Source: Pseudomonas sp. 30_B (GTDB lineage: Bacteria; Pseudomonadota; Gammaproteobacteria; Pseudomonadales; Pseudomonadaceae). Taken from it: a stretch of DNA of 64,000 nt. Shown here piece by piece: positions 20,685 through 33,605 of the stretch. The notes below the pieces were generated by a model. The model saw only the letters and a list, made by a program, of their open reading frames with translations. It was not told the DNA's origin and did not search any database. Location of the stretch: contig NZ_JAFGYY010000001.1 of NCBI RefSeq assembly GCF_017491605.1, forward strand, positions 1-64,000, written 5' to 3'. Numbering within the stretch: position 1 is the first letter of the stretch; each line of letters begins with the position of its first letter. The translations under genes were made by a program, and so were the position numbers.

Positions 20685-20716
20685 CGGACTGCCAGCGGGT
20701 ATTCGCTGGCAGTCCG
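20685..20716 (-). other. Hairpin in the sahH-metF spacer
   Basis: CGGACTGCCAGCG (20685-20697) pairs perfectly with CGCTGGCAGTCCG (20704-20716), a 13-bp stem with a 6-nt loop. No T run follows on the minus strand, so read-through into metF is expected; it may attenuate transcription or protect the sahH 3' end. Confidence 0.6.
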
Positions 20717-20739
20717 TGGCCTGCAGCTTGCGGCTGCGA

Positions 20740-22524
<1,785 letters not shown>

Positions 22525-23748
22525 TCAGATGACGCCGCCGTCGCGCAGCTTGCCGATGGCGGCCGAGTCCAGGCCCAGCACGCCTTCGAGGATTTCCTGG
22601 GTGTGCTGGCCGAGGGTCGGCGGGGCGTTGCGGTATTGCACCGGCGTTTCGGACAGGCGGATCGGGCTGGCCACCTGCGGCACGGTTCCGGCCAGGGGGT
22701 GTGGCAGCTCCACGCGCAGGCCACGGGCGATTACCTGCGGGTCGGCGAAGACCTGCGAAAGGTCATTGATCGGCCCGCAGGGCACGCTGGCCTGTTCCAG
22801 CACGGCGATCCACTCGGCGGTGGTGCGCATCACGGTGGACTGGCGGATCAGCGGGATCAGCACGTCGCGGTGCGCCACGCGCGCCTGGTTGGTGGCGAAG
22901 CGCTCGTCGGTGGCCCACTCCGGGTGGCCCGCCAGCTCGGCGAACTTGCGGAACTGCCCGTCGTTGCCGACGGTGAGGATGAAGTCACCGTCGGCGGTGG
23001 GGAAGTCCTGGTACGGCACGATGTTCGGGTGCGCGTTGCCCAGCCGGCGCGGCGGGTTGCCGGTGGTCAGGTAGTTCAGGGTCTGGTTGGCCAGGCAGGC
23101 GACCTGCACGTCCAGCAGCGCCATGTCGATGTGCTGGCCGATGCCGCTGACGTCGCGGTGGGCGAGGGCGGCGAGGATCGCGGTGGACGAGTACAGGCCG
23201 GTGAGGATGTCGGTCAGCGCCACGCCGACCTTCACCGGGCCCGCGCCTTCCTCGGCGTCGGAGCGGCCGGTCAGGCTCATCAGGCCGCCCAGGCCCTGGA
23301 TCATGAAGTCATAGCCGGCGCGCTTGGCGTAGGGGCCGAACTGGCCGAAGCCGGTGATCGAGCAATAGATCAGCTTCGGGTTGATCGCCTTCAGCGATTC
23401 GTAGTCCAGGCCGTAGGCCTTGAGCCCGCCGACCTTGAAGTTCTCCAGCACGATGTCGGCCTTGGTCGCGAGCTCGCGTACCAGGCGCTGGCCTTCGGGC
23501 TGGGTGAAGTCGATAGTCAGGGATTTCTTGTTGCGGTTGGCGGACAGGTAATACGCCGCTTCGCTGGTGTCGCGGCCTTCGGCGTCCTTGAGGAACGGCG
23601 GGCCCCAGGCACGGGTGTCGTCGCCGCTGCCGGGACGCTCGATCTTGATCACTTCCGCACCGAGGTCGGCGAGGATCTGCCCGGCCCAGGGGCCGGCGAG
23701 AACGCGGGAGAGGTCGAGGACACGAATGTGCGAAAGGGCGCCGGACAT
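22525..23748 (-). CDS. gcdG: CaiB/BaiF-family CoA transferase (glutarate CoA-transferase)
   Basis: 407 aa from ATG 23748 with a GCAGGTG site. Class III CoA-transferase features: IRVLDLSRVLAGPWAGQ and DLGAEVIKIERP at the N-terminus, SLTIDF, the nucleophile region YDFMIQGLGGLMSLTG with a candidate catalytic Asp, and the C-terminal domain with LGQHTQEIL. It would move CoA onto glutarate from a donor acyl-CoA. It follows gcdH on the same strand and pairs with a divergent LysR, the layout of the gcd locus in P. putida and P. aeruginosa. Family certain; substrate inferred. Confidence 0.87.
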   Translation of the reverse strand: MSGALSHIRVLDLSRVLAGPWAGQILADLGAEVIKIERPGSGDDTRAWGPPFLKDAEGRDTSEAAYYLSANRNKKSLTIDFTQPEGQRLVRELATKADIVLENFKVGGLKAYGLDYESLKAINPKLIYCSITGFGQFGPYAKRAGYDFMIQGLGGLMSLTGRSDAEEGAGPVKVGVALTDILTGLYSSTAILAALAHRDVSGIGQHIDMALLDVQVACLANQTLNYLTTGNPPRRLGNAHPNIVPYQDFPTADGDFILTVGNDGQFRKFAELAGHPEWATDERFATNQARVAHRDVLIPLIRQSTVMRTTAEWIAVLEQASVPCGPINDLSQVFADPQVIARGLRVELPHPLAGTVPQVASPIRLSETPVQYRNAPPTLGQHTQEILEGVLGLDSAAIGKLRDGGVI

Positions 23749-23881
23749 GGAATCACCTGCAACGTGAAGTGGGGCGGGGAGGGCGCAGTGCGGGGACGCC
23801 ACGGTCCTCCCCGGGGCCTCTCGGGCGAGAGGTAAAACGGGCGCCGGCTCGACTCCTGAGGGGCCGGCCGGCGCGAGGCGC

Positions 23882-25063
<1,182 letters not shown>

Positions 25064-25289
25064 GGAGAAACCTCGGAACAGACAATGAAGGACCCGACAA
25101 GTCTAGGCGGGTACGGTGTGGGCCATCCTAGTCAGCCGTCGGGAAGCCGGGCAACTGACTAATTCGCATGGTGTTGTGCTATTTTCTCACTCCGTAATTG
25201 CACTGCTGATGCGGATTCCTGCATTTCTGCCTCTATTACAGGCTTTTTGCGCGATCCGTTCGCATCACGAGATTCCGAAGAGGCATTCG

Positions 25290-26198
25290 ATGCGACGCAA
25301 GATTCCGACCACCGCGGCGCTGGTCGCCTTCGAGTCCGCCGCCCGCCACGAGAGTTTCACCAAGGCCGCCGAGGAGCTGTCCCTGACCCAGAGCGCCATC
25401 TGCCGGCAGATCGCCGCGCTGGAGGAGTTTCTTGGCGTCGAGCTGTTCCGCCGCTCGCGGCGTGGGGTGAAACTGACCGAGGCCGGGCTGAACTATAGCC
25501 GCCGCGTCGCCCAGCGCCTGGACGCGGTGGAGCGCGATACCCTGGCGGTGATGGGCCAGCAGGGCGGCGGTACGCTGGAGCTGGCGGTGGTGCCGACCTT
25601 CGCCACCCAGTGGCTGCTGCCGCGGCTGAAGGACTTCAAGCGCCTGCACCCGGAGGTCACGGTCAACCTGACCAACCGTACCCGCCCCTTCCTCTTCGCC
25701 GACACCGAGTTTGACGCCGCACTGTATTTCGGCGATGGCGTGTGGTCCGGCACGGTCGCCAACTTCCTCATGCACGAGAACCCGGTGCCGGTGTGCAGCC
25801 CCGAGCTGCTCGGCGGGCGCATGGAGCTGTCCGCTGCGCAGATCGCCGAGCTGCCGCTGATGCAGCAGACCACCCGGCCTTACGCCTGGCGCCAATGGTT
25901 CGGCTCGCTGGGCATGAGCGTCGCGCACGACATGAGCGGCGCCCGTTACGAGCTGTTCTCTATGCTCGCCCAGGCGGCCATGCACGGCATGGGGGTGGCC
26001 CTGATTCCGCCGATGCTGATCCAGCACGAACTGGCCGACGGCAGGCTGATCGTGCCGATGCAACATGCCTATTTGAGCGAAAATGCCTATTACCTGATGA
26101 TTCCCGAACGCAAGGTGGAGTCGGCGACCCTCGGTGCCTTCCGCGACTGGCTGGTCGACGAGGCCGCCAGGTACCGCGCCGAAGCGGGCCTTGGCTGA
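25290..26198 (+). CDS. gcdR: LysR-type regulator, GcdR-like
   Basis: 302 aa from ATG 25290; longer in-frame readings begin in the promoter region. The N-terminal helix-turn-helix reads ALVAFESAARHESFTKAAEE then SLTQSAICRQIAAL, with a GcvA-like effector domain (AVVPTFATQWLLPRL, GMGVALIPPML). It is divergent from gcdH across 226 nt. In P. putida a LysR protein at this position (GcdR) activates gcdH-gcdG in response to glutarate. I found no convincing dyad with T-N11-A in the spacer by eye. Confidence 0.82.
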   Translation: MRRKIPTTAALVAFESAARHESFTKAAEELSLTQSAICRQIAALEEFLGVELFRRSRRGVKLTEAGLNYSRRVAQRLDAVERDTLAVMGQQGGGTLELAVVPTFATQWLLPRLKDFKRLHPEVTVNLTNRTRPFLFADTEFDAALYFGDGVWSGTVANFLMHENPVPVCSPELLGGRMELSAAQIAELPLMQQTTRPYAWRQWFGSLGMSVAHDMSGARYELFSMLAQAAMHGMGVALIPPMLIQHELADGRLIVPMQHAYLSENAYYLMIPERKVESATLGAFRDWLVDEAARYRAEAGLG

Positions 26199-26299
26199 GC
26201 CAGGGCAGGGCGAGCGGCGGCGATCCGGGCCAGACTTGCGTAGCCGGCGGGGCTTTCCCCGTCATCGCGCTCACGAGGCGCAACCTGTTAGGAGTTCAC

Positions 26300-26707
26300 A
26301 TGAATTTCCATACCCGAAAATGGGTCAAGCCTGAAGACCTCAACCCGAACGGCACTCTGTTCGGCGGCAGCCTTCTGAAGTGGATCGACGAAGAAGCGGC
26401 GATCTATGCCATCGTCCAGCTGGGCAACCAGCGCGTGGTCACCAAGTTCATCTCCGAGATCAACTTCGTCAGTTCCGCGCGCCAGGGCGACATCATCGAG
26501 CTGGGCATCACCGCCACCGAGTTCGGCCGCACCTCGATCACCCTGACCTGCGAAGTGCGCAACAAGATCACTCGCAAGAGCATCCTCACGGTCGACAAGA
26601 TGGTCTTCGTCAACATCGGCCCGGACGGCCAGCCGGCGCCCCACGGTCGCACCGAGATCAAGTACATCAAGGACCAGTTCAAGGACGACGCCATCCCGCA
26701 GCCCTGA
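26300..26707 (+). CDS. Acyl-CoA thioesterase, hotdog fold (YciA-like)
   Basis: 135 aa from ATG 26300 with TTAGGAG upstream. Single hotdog domain with NPNGTLFGGSLLKWIDEEAA, the conserved Asp and the long helix of the BFIT/YciA group, then VTKFISEINFVSSARQGD. It would hydrolyse acyl-CoA in the cytoplasm; chain-length preference is unknown. It lies 101 nt downstream of the gcd regulator on the same strand, which hints at but does not prove a link with acyl-CoA metabolism nearby. Confidence 0.85.
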   Translation: MNFHTRKWVKPEDLNPNGTLFGGSLLKWIDEEAAIYAIVQLGNQRVVTKFISEINFVSSARQGDIIELGITATEFGRTSITLTCEVRNKITRKSILTVDKMVFVNIGPDGQPAPHGRTEIKYIKDQFKDDAIPQP

Positions 26708-26883
26708 TCGTCCTGAAGGCTTTTCCCTGCGGGCCCGGAGCGAGGGCGAATCGTAGCGAAAGGCTTTGCATTTGCGTCGATTGAATGTGAGCCTGTGCCC
26801 GCCCACGGCGGGCATGGGCCGACGCAGCCTCCCCGCCGTTCCTGCAGCACACGATCCAGCAGAGCAACGACCAGGGAGAGACC

Positions 26884-27891
26884 ATGCACACCACCTTCGC
26901 ATCCGCACTGCGCCAACTGGCCGTGGCCACATGCGCCAGCCTGCTGCTGGCCGGCGCCGCGCATGCCGCGCCGCTCAAGGCCGACACCAAGCCCGAGGCG
27001 GGCACCTTCAAGATGGGCATGCAGCCCTGGCTGGGCTATGGCCAGTGGTACGTCGCCGAACAGGCCGGCGCCTTCAAGGCCAACGGCCTGGAGCAGGTCG
27101 AGCTGGTCAACTTCACCGAAGACAAGGACATGAACGCCGCCCTCGCCAGCGGCCAGATCGATGGCGGCAACCTTGCCACCCACACCGCCATGGCCATGGT
27201 CGCCGCCGGCCTGCCGGTGAAGATCGTCCTGCTGCTGGACCAGAGCACCCGCGCCGACGCGCTGATCGTCGATCCCTCGATCAAGACCCTGACCGACCTC
27301 AAGGGCAAGCAGGTCGCCTATGAAGAGGGCACCACCAGCGACATCCTCCTGCACAGTGCCCTGCGCAAGGCAGGCCTGACCCTTGCCGACGTGCAGCCGG
27401 TGCCCATGCCCGCCGCCAACGCCGGCAGTGCACTGATCGCAGGGCAAGTCCCGGCGGCCGTGACCTACGAGCCGTACCTGTCCGCCGCCAGGCAGCAGAA
27501 CCCCAAGGTCAACCTGCTGTACAAAGGCTCGGATGATCCGGGCATCATCAGCGACGTGTTCGTGGTACGCGAAGAGGTCCTGAAGGAGCGTCCCGGCCAG
27601 GTACTGGCACTGATCAAGAGCTGGGAAGCGGGCCTGAAACACTACAACGAGAAGACCGCCGAAGGCCGCGCCGCCATCGCCAAGGGCGTGGGCGCCGACG
27701 AGGCCGAGCTGACCAGCGCCTTCGACGGCGTGCACTTCTATTCGGTGAAGGAGAACCGGGCCGAGCTGAAGGGCGCCTTCCAGAAGGGCTCGTTCGAGCA
27801 TATCCAGAAGGCGGCCAGCGAAGCCGGTATCCTCCAGCAGCCGGTCACCCCGGCGCAGGCCATCGACGCGCGTTTCGTCGAGGCGCTCTGA
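26884..27891 (+). CDS. SsuA/TauA-type ABC transporter substrate-binding protein
   Basis: 335 aa with a signal peptide ending LLLAGAAHAA (about residue 28). The NMT1/SsuA fold shows in MGMQPWLGYGQWYVAEQAGAF (mid-region of domain 1), the GQIDGGNLATHTAMAMVAAG loop and VAYEEGTTSDILLHSALRKA. Such proteins bind sulfonates, nitrate, pyrimidine precursors or similar small compounds; nothing here decides which. It heads a binding protein-permease-ATPase operon. No monooxygenase, desulfonase or catabolic gene is attached that would reveal the substrate. Confidence 0.86.
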   Translation: MHTTFASALRQLAVATCASLLLAGAAHAAPLKADTKPEAGTFKMGMQPWLGYGQWYVAEQAGAFKANGLEQVELVNFTEDKDMNAALASGQIDGGNLATHTAMAMVAAGLPVKIVLLLDQSTRADALIVDPSIKTLTDLKGKQVAYEEGTTSDILLHSALRKAGLTLADVQPVPMPAANAGSALIAGQVPAAVTYEPYLSAARQQNPKVNLLYKGSDDPGIISDVFVVREEVLKERPGQVLALIKSWEAGLKHYNEKTAEGRAAIAKGVGADEAELTSAFDGVHFYSVKENRAELKGAFQKGSFEHIQKAASEAGILQQPVTPAQAIDARFVEAL

Positions 27892-27951
27892 GGCACCCGG
27901 TGCGCCGGCCAGTGAGCCGGCGCGCGCTTTCTCCCGTTCGACGAGCTCATC

Positions 27952-28758
27952 ATGAAAGCCCGTAAAGCCAACCCGCTGTTCACCATCGGCAAGCCGATCG
28001 CGCAGCGTCACTTCCTGCTCATCGGCGGCGCCGTGTTCGTCCTGCTGGCTCTGTTCTGGTGGCTGGCCGGCGCCAGCGGCGCGGTGCCGAAGATATTCCT
28101 GCCGGCGCCCGGCGACGTCTGGGCGCGCATGCTCAAGCTGGCCGCCGACGGCACCCTGTGGGCGGACCTGAAGGTCAGCGTGTACCGCATCGCCGTGGCC
28201 TTTCTGGTGTCCTCGGCGATGTCCATCGTGATCGGCGTGTTCGCCGGCTGCTACGGCTTCTGGAAGGCCGCCACCGAGCCGCTGGTGGACTTCGTGCGCT
28301 ACATGCCAGTGGTCGCCTTCGTCCCGCTGACCATCCTCTGGGCCGGCACCAGCGACTTCCAGAAATTCCTCATCATCTGGATCGGTACCTTCTTCCAGCA
28401 GGTGCTGATGGTGATGGACGCGATCAAGCGGGTGCCGGCGGATTTCGTTGGCCTTGGGCGCACCCTCGGCATGCCGGATCGCCGCATCCTCCTGAAGATC
28501 GTCCTGCCCAGCGCGTTGCCGGGCATCTGGGATGCCCTGCGGATCAGCCTCGGCTGGGCCTGGACCTGGCTGGTGCTGGCCGAGCTAGTGGCCGCCACCT
28601 CCGGCCTGGGCTATCGCATCACCGTGTCCCAGCGCTTCTTCCAGACCGACACCATCATCGGCTACATCCTTCTGCTCGGCTTCCTCGGGTTGGTCACCGA
28701 CCAGGCCATGCGCGCCGGCGAGAAGGTCCTGTTCCGCTACAACCGGAGACGCAGCTGA
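27952..28758 (+). CDS. SsuC/TauC-type ABC transporter permease
   Basis: 268 aa with about six membrane segments. The EAA-type loop is in DFVGLGRTLGMPDRRILLKI, followed by VLPSALPGIWDALRISLGWA, typical of the SsuC/TauC/NrtB family. The TGA stop shares a base with the ATPase start, so the two are coupled. Partner of the preceding binding protein. Confidence 0.9.
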   Translation: MKARKANPLFTIGKPIAQRHFLLIGGAVFVLLALFWWLAGASGAVPKIFLPAPGDVWARMLKLAADGTLWADLKVSVYRIAVAFLVSSAMSIVIGVFAGCYGFWKAATEPLVDFVRYMPVVAFVPLTILWAGTSDFQKFLIIWIGTFFQQVLMVMDAIKRVPADFVGLGRTLGMPDRRILLKIVLPSALPGIWDALRISLGWAWTWLVLAELVAATSGLGYRITVSQRFFQTDTIIGYILLLGFLGLVTDQAMRAGEKVLFRYNRRRS

Positions 28759-29534
28759 TGGCGACTTTGGAAATCTCCGGCCTGAACAAGAGCTTCGCGG
28801 TCGACAAGGAGCGCCGCGAGGTGCTGCGCAACATCGACTTGACCCTGGCGGACAACGAGTTCGTTTCCATCGTCGGCACCTCGGGCTGCGGCAAGAGCAC
28901 GCTGCTGTCCATCGCCGCCGGCCTGGAGGAATTCGACAGCGGCAGCGTCAAGGTGGATGGCGTGCCGATCACCGGGCCCGGCCTGGACCGTGGCGTGGTG
29001 TTCCAGTCCTACACCCTGCTGCCCTGGCTCACCGCGCGGCAGAACGTCGAGTTCGCCCTCAAGGCGGCCGGCCTGCCCCGCGCACAGTGCCGCGAGATCG
29101 CCGACGAGCACCTGGCGCTGGTGAAGCTGACGAAGTTCGCCGAGGCCTATCCGAACGAGCTGTCCGGCGGCATGAAACAGCGCGTGGCGATTGCCCGTGC
29201 GCTGTCCTACCGGCCGAAGATCCTGCTGATGGACGAGCCCTTCGGCGCGCTGGACGCCATGACCCGCCACCAGATGCAGGAGCTGCTCACGCGCATCTGG
29301 GAAACCCACCGGTTGACGGTGATGTTCGTCACCCACGACGTGGAAGAGGCGGTCTACCTGTCCGACCGCATCGTGGTGATGGGGCTCGGCCCCGGACGGA
29401 TCAAGACCACCTTCGACGTGAAGCTCGGCCGCCCGCGTCATGAGGAGATGGCTGCCTGCGCCGAGTTCATCGACCTGCAGCGCCAGGTGCTGCGCTCGAT
29501 CCGCGAGGAAGAGCAGGGCGTAAGCACCCTGTAA
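28758..29534 (+). CDS. SsuB/TauB-type ABC transporter ATPase
   Basis: 258 aa from ATG 28758. Walker A GTSGCGKST, VFQSYTLLPWLTARQN, signature [15 protein letters not shown], Walker B ILLMDEPFGALDAMTRHQMQ and MFVTHDVEEAVYLSDRI are complete and match nitrate/sulfonate/taurine importers. It ends 6 nt from the convergent TPM-domain gene, so there is no room for a separate terminator. Confidence 0.93.
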   Translation: MATLEISGLNKSFAVDKERREVLRNIDLTLADNEFVSIVGTSGCGKSTLLSIAAGLEEFDSGSVKVDGVPITGPGLDRGVVFQSYTLLPWLTARQNVEFALKAAGLPRAQCREIADEHLALVKLTKFAEAYPNELSGGMKQRVAIARALSYRPKILLMDEPFGALDAMTRHQMQELLTRIWETHRLTVMFVTHDVEEAVYLSDRIVVMGLGPGRIKTTFDVKLGRPRHEEMAACAEFIDLQRQVLRSIREEEQGVSTL

Positions 29535-29539
29535 GTCGG

Positions 29540-30546
<1,007 letters not shown>

Positions 30547-30550
<4 letters not shown>

Positions 30551-31161
30551 TGCGCGGGCTGCGCCGGCGCGTTGCCGAAGTCCACTTTAGGCGCGGTGGA
30601 AATGGCGGCTTCGTTCTCCACGCTGAAGTTGGCCTTGGGCTGGTAGCCGAGCACTTTCGCGGTGAGCACTTCCGGGAACTGGCGGATCAGCACGTTGTAG
30701 GCCTGCACCGACTTCACGTAGCGACCGCGGGCGACGGTGATGCGGTTTTCGGTGCCTTCCAGCTGGGTCAGCAGGTCCTTGAACAGGCCGTCGGCCTTGA
30801 GCTGCGGGTAGTTCTCGGTGACCACCAGCAGGCGCGAGAGCGCCGAGCTGAGCTCGCCCTGGGCCTGCTGGAAACGCTTCACGGCAGCCTCGTCGCCAAG
30901 CTGGTCGGCGTTGAGCGTGGTACTGCCAACTTTGGCGCGAGCCTCGGTCACTTGTGTCAGCACTGCCGCTTCATGGGCGGCGTAGCCCTTCACGGTGCTG
31001 ACCAGGTTGGGCACCAGGTCCGCGCGGCGCTGGTACTGGTTGAGTACTTCCGACCAGGCGGCCTTCACCTGTTCGTCGCCGGCCTGCATGGCGTTGTAGC
31101 CGCAGCCGGAGAGCAGGGTGACAAGGATGTAGGCGGTCAGGAACTTGATCAGGCGTGGCAT
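30547..31161 (-). CDS. LemA-family lipoprotein
   Basis: 204 aa from ATG 31161; the frame is open further upstream but that part is non-coding in character. An N-terminal lipobox VTLLSGC (Cys20) is followed by the LemA helical bundle: QVKAAWSEVLNQYQRRADLV and PNLVSTVKGYAAHE are the signature. LemA proteins are extracytoplasmic with no settled function. Translationally coupled to the TPM-domain gene downstream, the common LemA-TPM pair. Confidence 0.9.
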
Positions 31162-31281
31162 GGCAGGTGCTCGTGCTGGCGAAAAGGCCCAGTCTAGGCC
31201 AGTTCCGGCCGAGGACGCAGGGAGAAATGTCTGAAAAGGCGGGTGCTTGCCGGCGATGGGGGCGCTCAGGGTAGAATCGAT

Positions 31282-31295
31282 CTGGTATATACCAG
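31282..31295. promoter_or_regulatory. Perfect 14-bp palindrome at the start of the EamA-type gene
   Basis: CTGGTATATACCAG lies 5 nt after a TAGAAT -10-like box (31272-31277) and overlaps the AGGAG ribosome binding site (31294-31298). It could be an operator around the transcription start or a hairpin that hides the binding site. The regulator is unknown. Confidence 0.45.
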
Positions 31296-31305
31296 GAGTC
31301 ATTCC

Positions 31306-32136
31306 GTGCTCGCCACTACCCTGGTGCTGCTGGCCGCCCTGCTGCACGCCACCTGGAACACCCTCGTCAAATTCAGCAACGACCGCCTGCTGGTGGTTGC
31401 CTGCATGGACATCGTCGGCCTGGCCGCCGGGCTGGCCCTGCTGCCCTGGATCGAGATTCCGCCCGCCGAGGTCTGGCCCTGGCTGCTGGCCGCCGTTTCA
31501 CTGCAACTGGTCTACCGGGTACTGCTGATCCAGGCCTACAAGGTCGGCGACCTGGGGTTGGTCTACCCGCTGATGCGCGGGCTGTCGCCGTTGGTGGTGC
31601 TGGCGCTGACCCTGACCTTCGGCGGCGAGCACCTGACCGAAAAGCAAATCCTCGGCATCCTGCTGATTCCGGTCGGCATGCTGTTCCTGCTCAAGGGCGG
31701 CGGTGGTTCGAAGCTGCCGTGGATCGCCTATCCCACCGTACTGCTGATGGGCCTGTGCATCGGCAGCTACACCTGGACCGACGGCAATGCGCTGAAGCTC
31801 TGGCCCAAACCGCTGGATTACCTGGTCTGGCTGTCGCTGCTGTCCGGTCTGCCGTTCCCGCTGGTGGCGCTGGTCGGGCGTACCCGTGCCTTTGCGAAAT
31901 TCTGGATCAACGACTGGAAGCTGGGTTTGAGCGTCGGCTTCTGCGTGCTGCTCAGCTACGGACTGGTGCTCTGGGCCATGCAGCTGGGCTCCATCGCCGA
32001 GGCCGCCGCGCTGCGCGAGACCAGCGTGCTGCTGGTGGTGCTGTTCGGCATGCGCTTCCTCAAGGAGCCCTTCGGCCTGCCGCGCCTGGCGGCGTGCAGC
32101 CTGGTACTGGCGGGGATGCTGGTGATGAAGCTCTGA
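31306..32136 (+). CDS. EamA/DMT-family transporter
   Basis: 276 aa from GTG 31306, which sits 7 nt after AGGAG. About nine or ten hydrophobic helices in two halves, as in drug/metabolite transporters: LLHATWNTLVKFSNDRLL in helix 1, YPLMRGLSPLVVLALTLTFG in the first half, and RETSVLLVVLFGMRFLKEPF in the second half. Substrate unknown; relatives export amino acids or metabolites or confer drug tolerance. Single gene with its own promoter candidate. Confidence 0.85.
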   Translation: MLATTLVLLAALLHATWNTLVKFSNDRLLVVACMDIVGLAAGLALLPWIEIPPAEVWPWLLAAVSLQLVYRVLLIQAYKVGDLGLVYPLMRGLSPLVVLALTLTFGGEHLTEKQILGILLIPVGMLFLLKGGGGSKLPWIAYPTVLLMGLCIGSYTWTDGNALKLWPKPLDYLVWLSLLSGLPFPLVALVGRTRAFAKFWINDWKLGLSVGFCVLLSYGLVLWAMQLGSIAEAAALRETSVLLVVLFGMRFLKEPFGLPRLAACSLVLAGMLVMKL

Positions 32137-32276
32137 TGGGCGGCTGAACGGCGGCTGAACGGAATCGATCCCGCTGCGACGGATGGCCGCAGCCGCTTCT
32201 GCATGGTCTGGATCATTCGGAAATCGGGGCGGATAATCCGGCGCTTCCGTGTCTAGCCGTCCTACAAGAGTTCCCC

Positions 32277-32744
32277 ATGAAGCTGAAGACCCTGCTCGTT
32301 CTGCTGCTCGCCGGCACGGCGCTCGCCGGTTGCCATCGCCTGGACCCCAATTCGCCGGAGGCCAAGCGCCAGGTGGTGTTCAAGGAGCTGCTCAAGACCA
32401 GCGAGGACATGGGCGGCATGCTGCGTGGGCGGATTCCCTTCGATGCGGACAAGTTCCGCGCCGGCTCCACCAAGCTGGGCGAGCTGGCGGACAAGCCCTG
32501 GCAGTACTTCCCCACCACCCAGCCGCCGGCGGACAAGGTGGAAAACGAGGACACCCGCGCCAAGGCGGAAATCTGGCAGCGCCAGCTGGAGTTCCAGGCC
32601 GACGCCAAGACCTTCCAGCAGGCCGTCCGCGTGCTGGGCGAAAACACTCGCAACGCCGCGCCGACGCCCGAGGGCGTGCGCAAGGACTTCGCCGCGGTGG
32701 AAGACGCCTGCGAGGCCTGCCACAAGAAATTCCGCGCGCTCTAA
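32277..32744 (+). CDS. Cytochrome c' (c-556 type), probably lipid-anchored
   Basis: 155 aa. A lipoprotein-type signal ends in ALAGC (Cys19), so it is probably anchored to a membrane rather than soluble as most cytochromes c'. The four-helix pattern ends with the C-terminal heme motif CEACHKKFRA, the hallmark of the cytochrome c' family where CXXCH is near the end. Role in electron transfer or gas binding is not evident. Followed by a repeat-rich spacer. Confidence 0.85.
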   Translation: MKLKTLLVLLLAGTALAGCHRLDPNSPEAKRQVVFKELLKTSEDMGGMLRGRIPFDADKFRAGSTKLGELADKPWQYFPTTQPPADKVENEDTRAKAEIWQRQLEFQADAKTFQQAVRVLGENTRNAAPTPEGVRKDFAAVEDACEACHKKFRAL

Positions 32745-32799
32745 GCGCGCTCTTTTCGTAGGAGCAACTGTCTACTTCTGGACAGTCTGTGCCGGCGCG

Positions 32800-33046
32800 T
32801 TCCCCCTCACCCCAGCCCTCTCCCTCAGGGAGAGGGGGCAGACCGTGCCGGCTGAGACCGAGATTTCCTCCTGCACCGAACGGTCCCCTCTCCCCCTGGG
32901 AGAGGGTTAGGGTGAGGGCCGCCCCGAGCGCAGAGACATCTCGTAGGAGCGGACTACGTCCGCGATTCGCTGGCATGGCCCGCTCCTACGAAAATCCAAC
33001 GCTCCCGTAAGAGCGGATCTTATCCGCGATCCGGCCGACAGGCCGG
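32800..33046. repeat. Repeat-filled spacer: CTCTCCC palindrome plus REP-like units
   Basis: The 337-nt gap between the cytochrome gene and the next gene is almost all repeats. CCCTCACCCCAGCCCTCTCC (32804-32823) and its inverted counterpart GGAGAGGGTTAGGGTGAGG (32901-32919) bracket further inverted CTCTCCC/GGGAGAG pieces. Then come single REP-like units: TAGGAGCGGACTACGTCCGC (32944-32963), CGCTCCTAC (about 32981) and GTAAGAGCGGATCTTATCCG (33007-33026). No gene seen. Confidence 0.75.
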
Positions 33047-33081
33047 CCCCGGTCTCCTCGCGGAAATGCCGGGTTTCACGC

Positions 33082-33468
33082 TCACTCCTCCAGTTCGCGC
33101 TTGGCCTGCTCCAGTTCTGCGCGGGCCTCCGCCAGCTTGTTCTTGCGCTTCTCGATCTTCTGCGCGTCGCCCTTGTCCATCGCCTTGCTCAGGTCCTTCT
33201 CGCGTCGGCTGACGTCCTGTTCCGCATCCAGCACGCGCTGCTTGCGCTGCTGCGCCAGGCCGGCGTCGGTGCAGTAGGTTCTTACCTTTTCCAATGCCGT
33301 CTGCAGGCCGGCGACCTGGTTGTCGTTGCCGTGGGCCCTGGCTTCTTCGAGCTGGCGCTGAATGGCGTCCTGCTTGGCCGCGCACCCGGTCAGGGGCTCG
33401 GCCGCCAGCAGCGTGGCGGTGCAGCCGAGGGCGAGGAGGGCGGCCATCAGGGTAGAGCTTCGGAACAT
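33082..33468 (-). CDS. DUF1090 periplasmic protein (YqjC-like)
   Basis: 128 aa. Signal peptide ending TLLAA (about residue 23), then GCAAKQDAIQRQLEEARAHG and a long charged coiled-coil-like helix (about 75-128: EKDLSKAMDKGDAQKIEKRK). This is the DUF1090/YqjC pattern, with a conserved Cys pair (GC and TYC). Function unknown. Confidence 0.82.
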   Translation of the reverse strand: MFRSSTLMAALLALGCTATLLAAEPLTGCAAKQDAIQRQLEEARAHGNDNQVAGLQTALEKVRTYCTDAGLAQQRKQRVLDAEQDVSRREKDLSKAMDKGDAQKIEKRKNKLAEARAELEQAKRELEE

Positions 33469-33605
33469 TTTCGGATTCCTGGGTTACCAAAGACTAAGAC
33501 GTTCGAATGTGACGGCTAGAGTTTGTCATGGAGTGGCGCCGTGCGTGATGTCCTGGAACAAGGCCGACGTTCACGAAGCCCGCGGGGCGGGCAAGGAGAG
33601 GCGCC

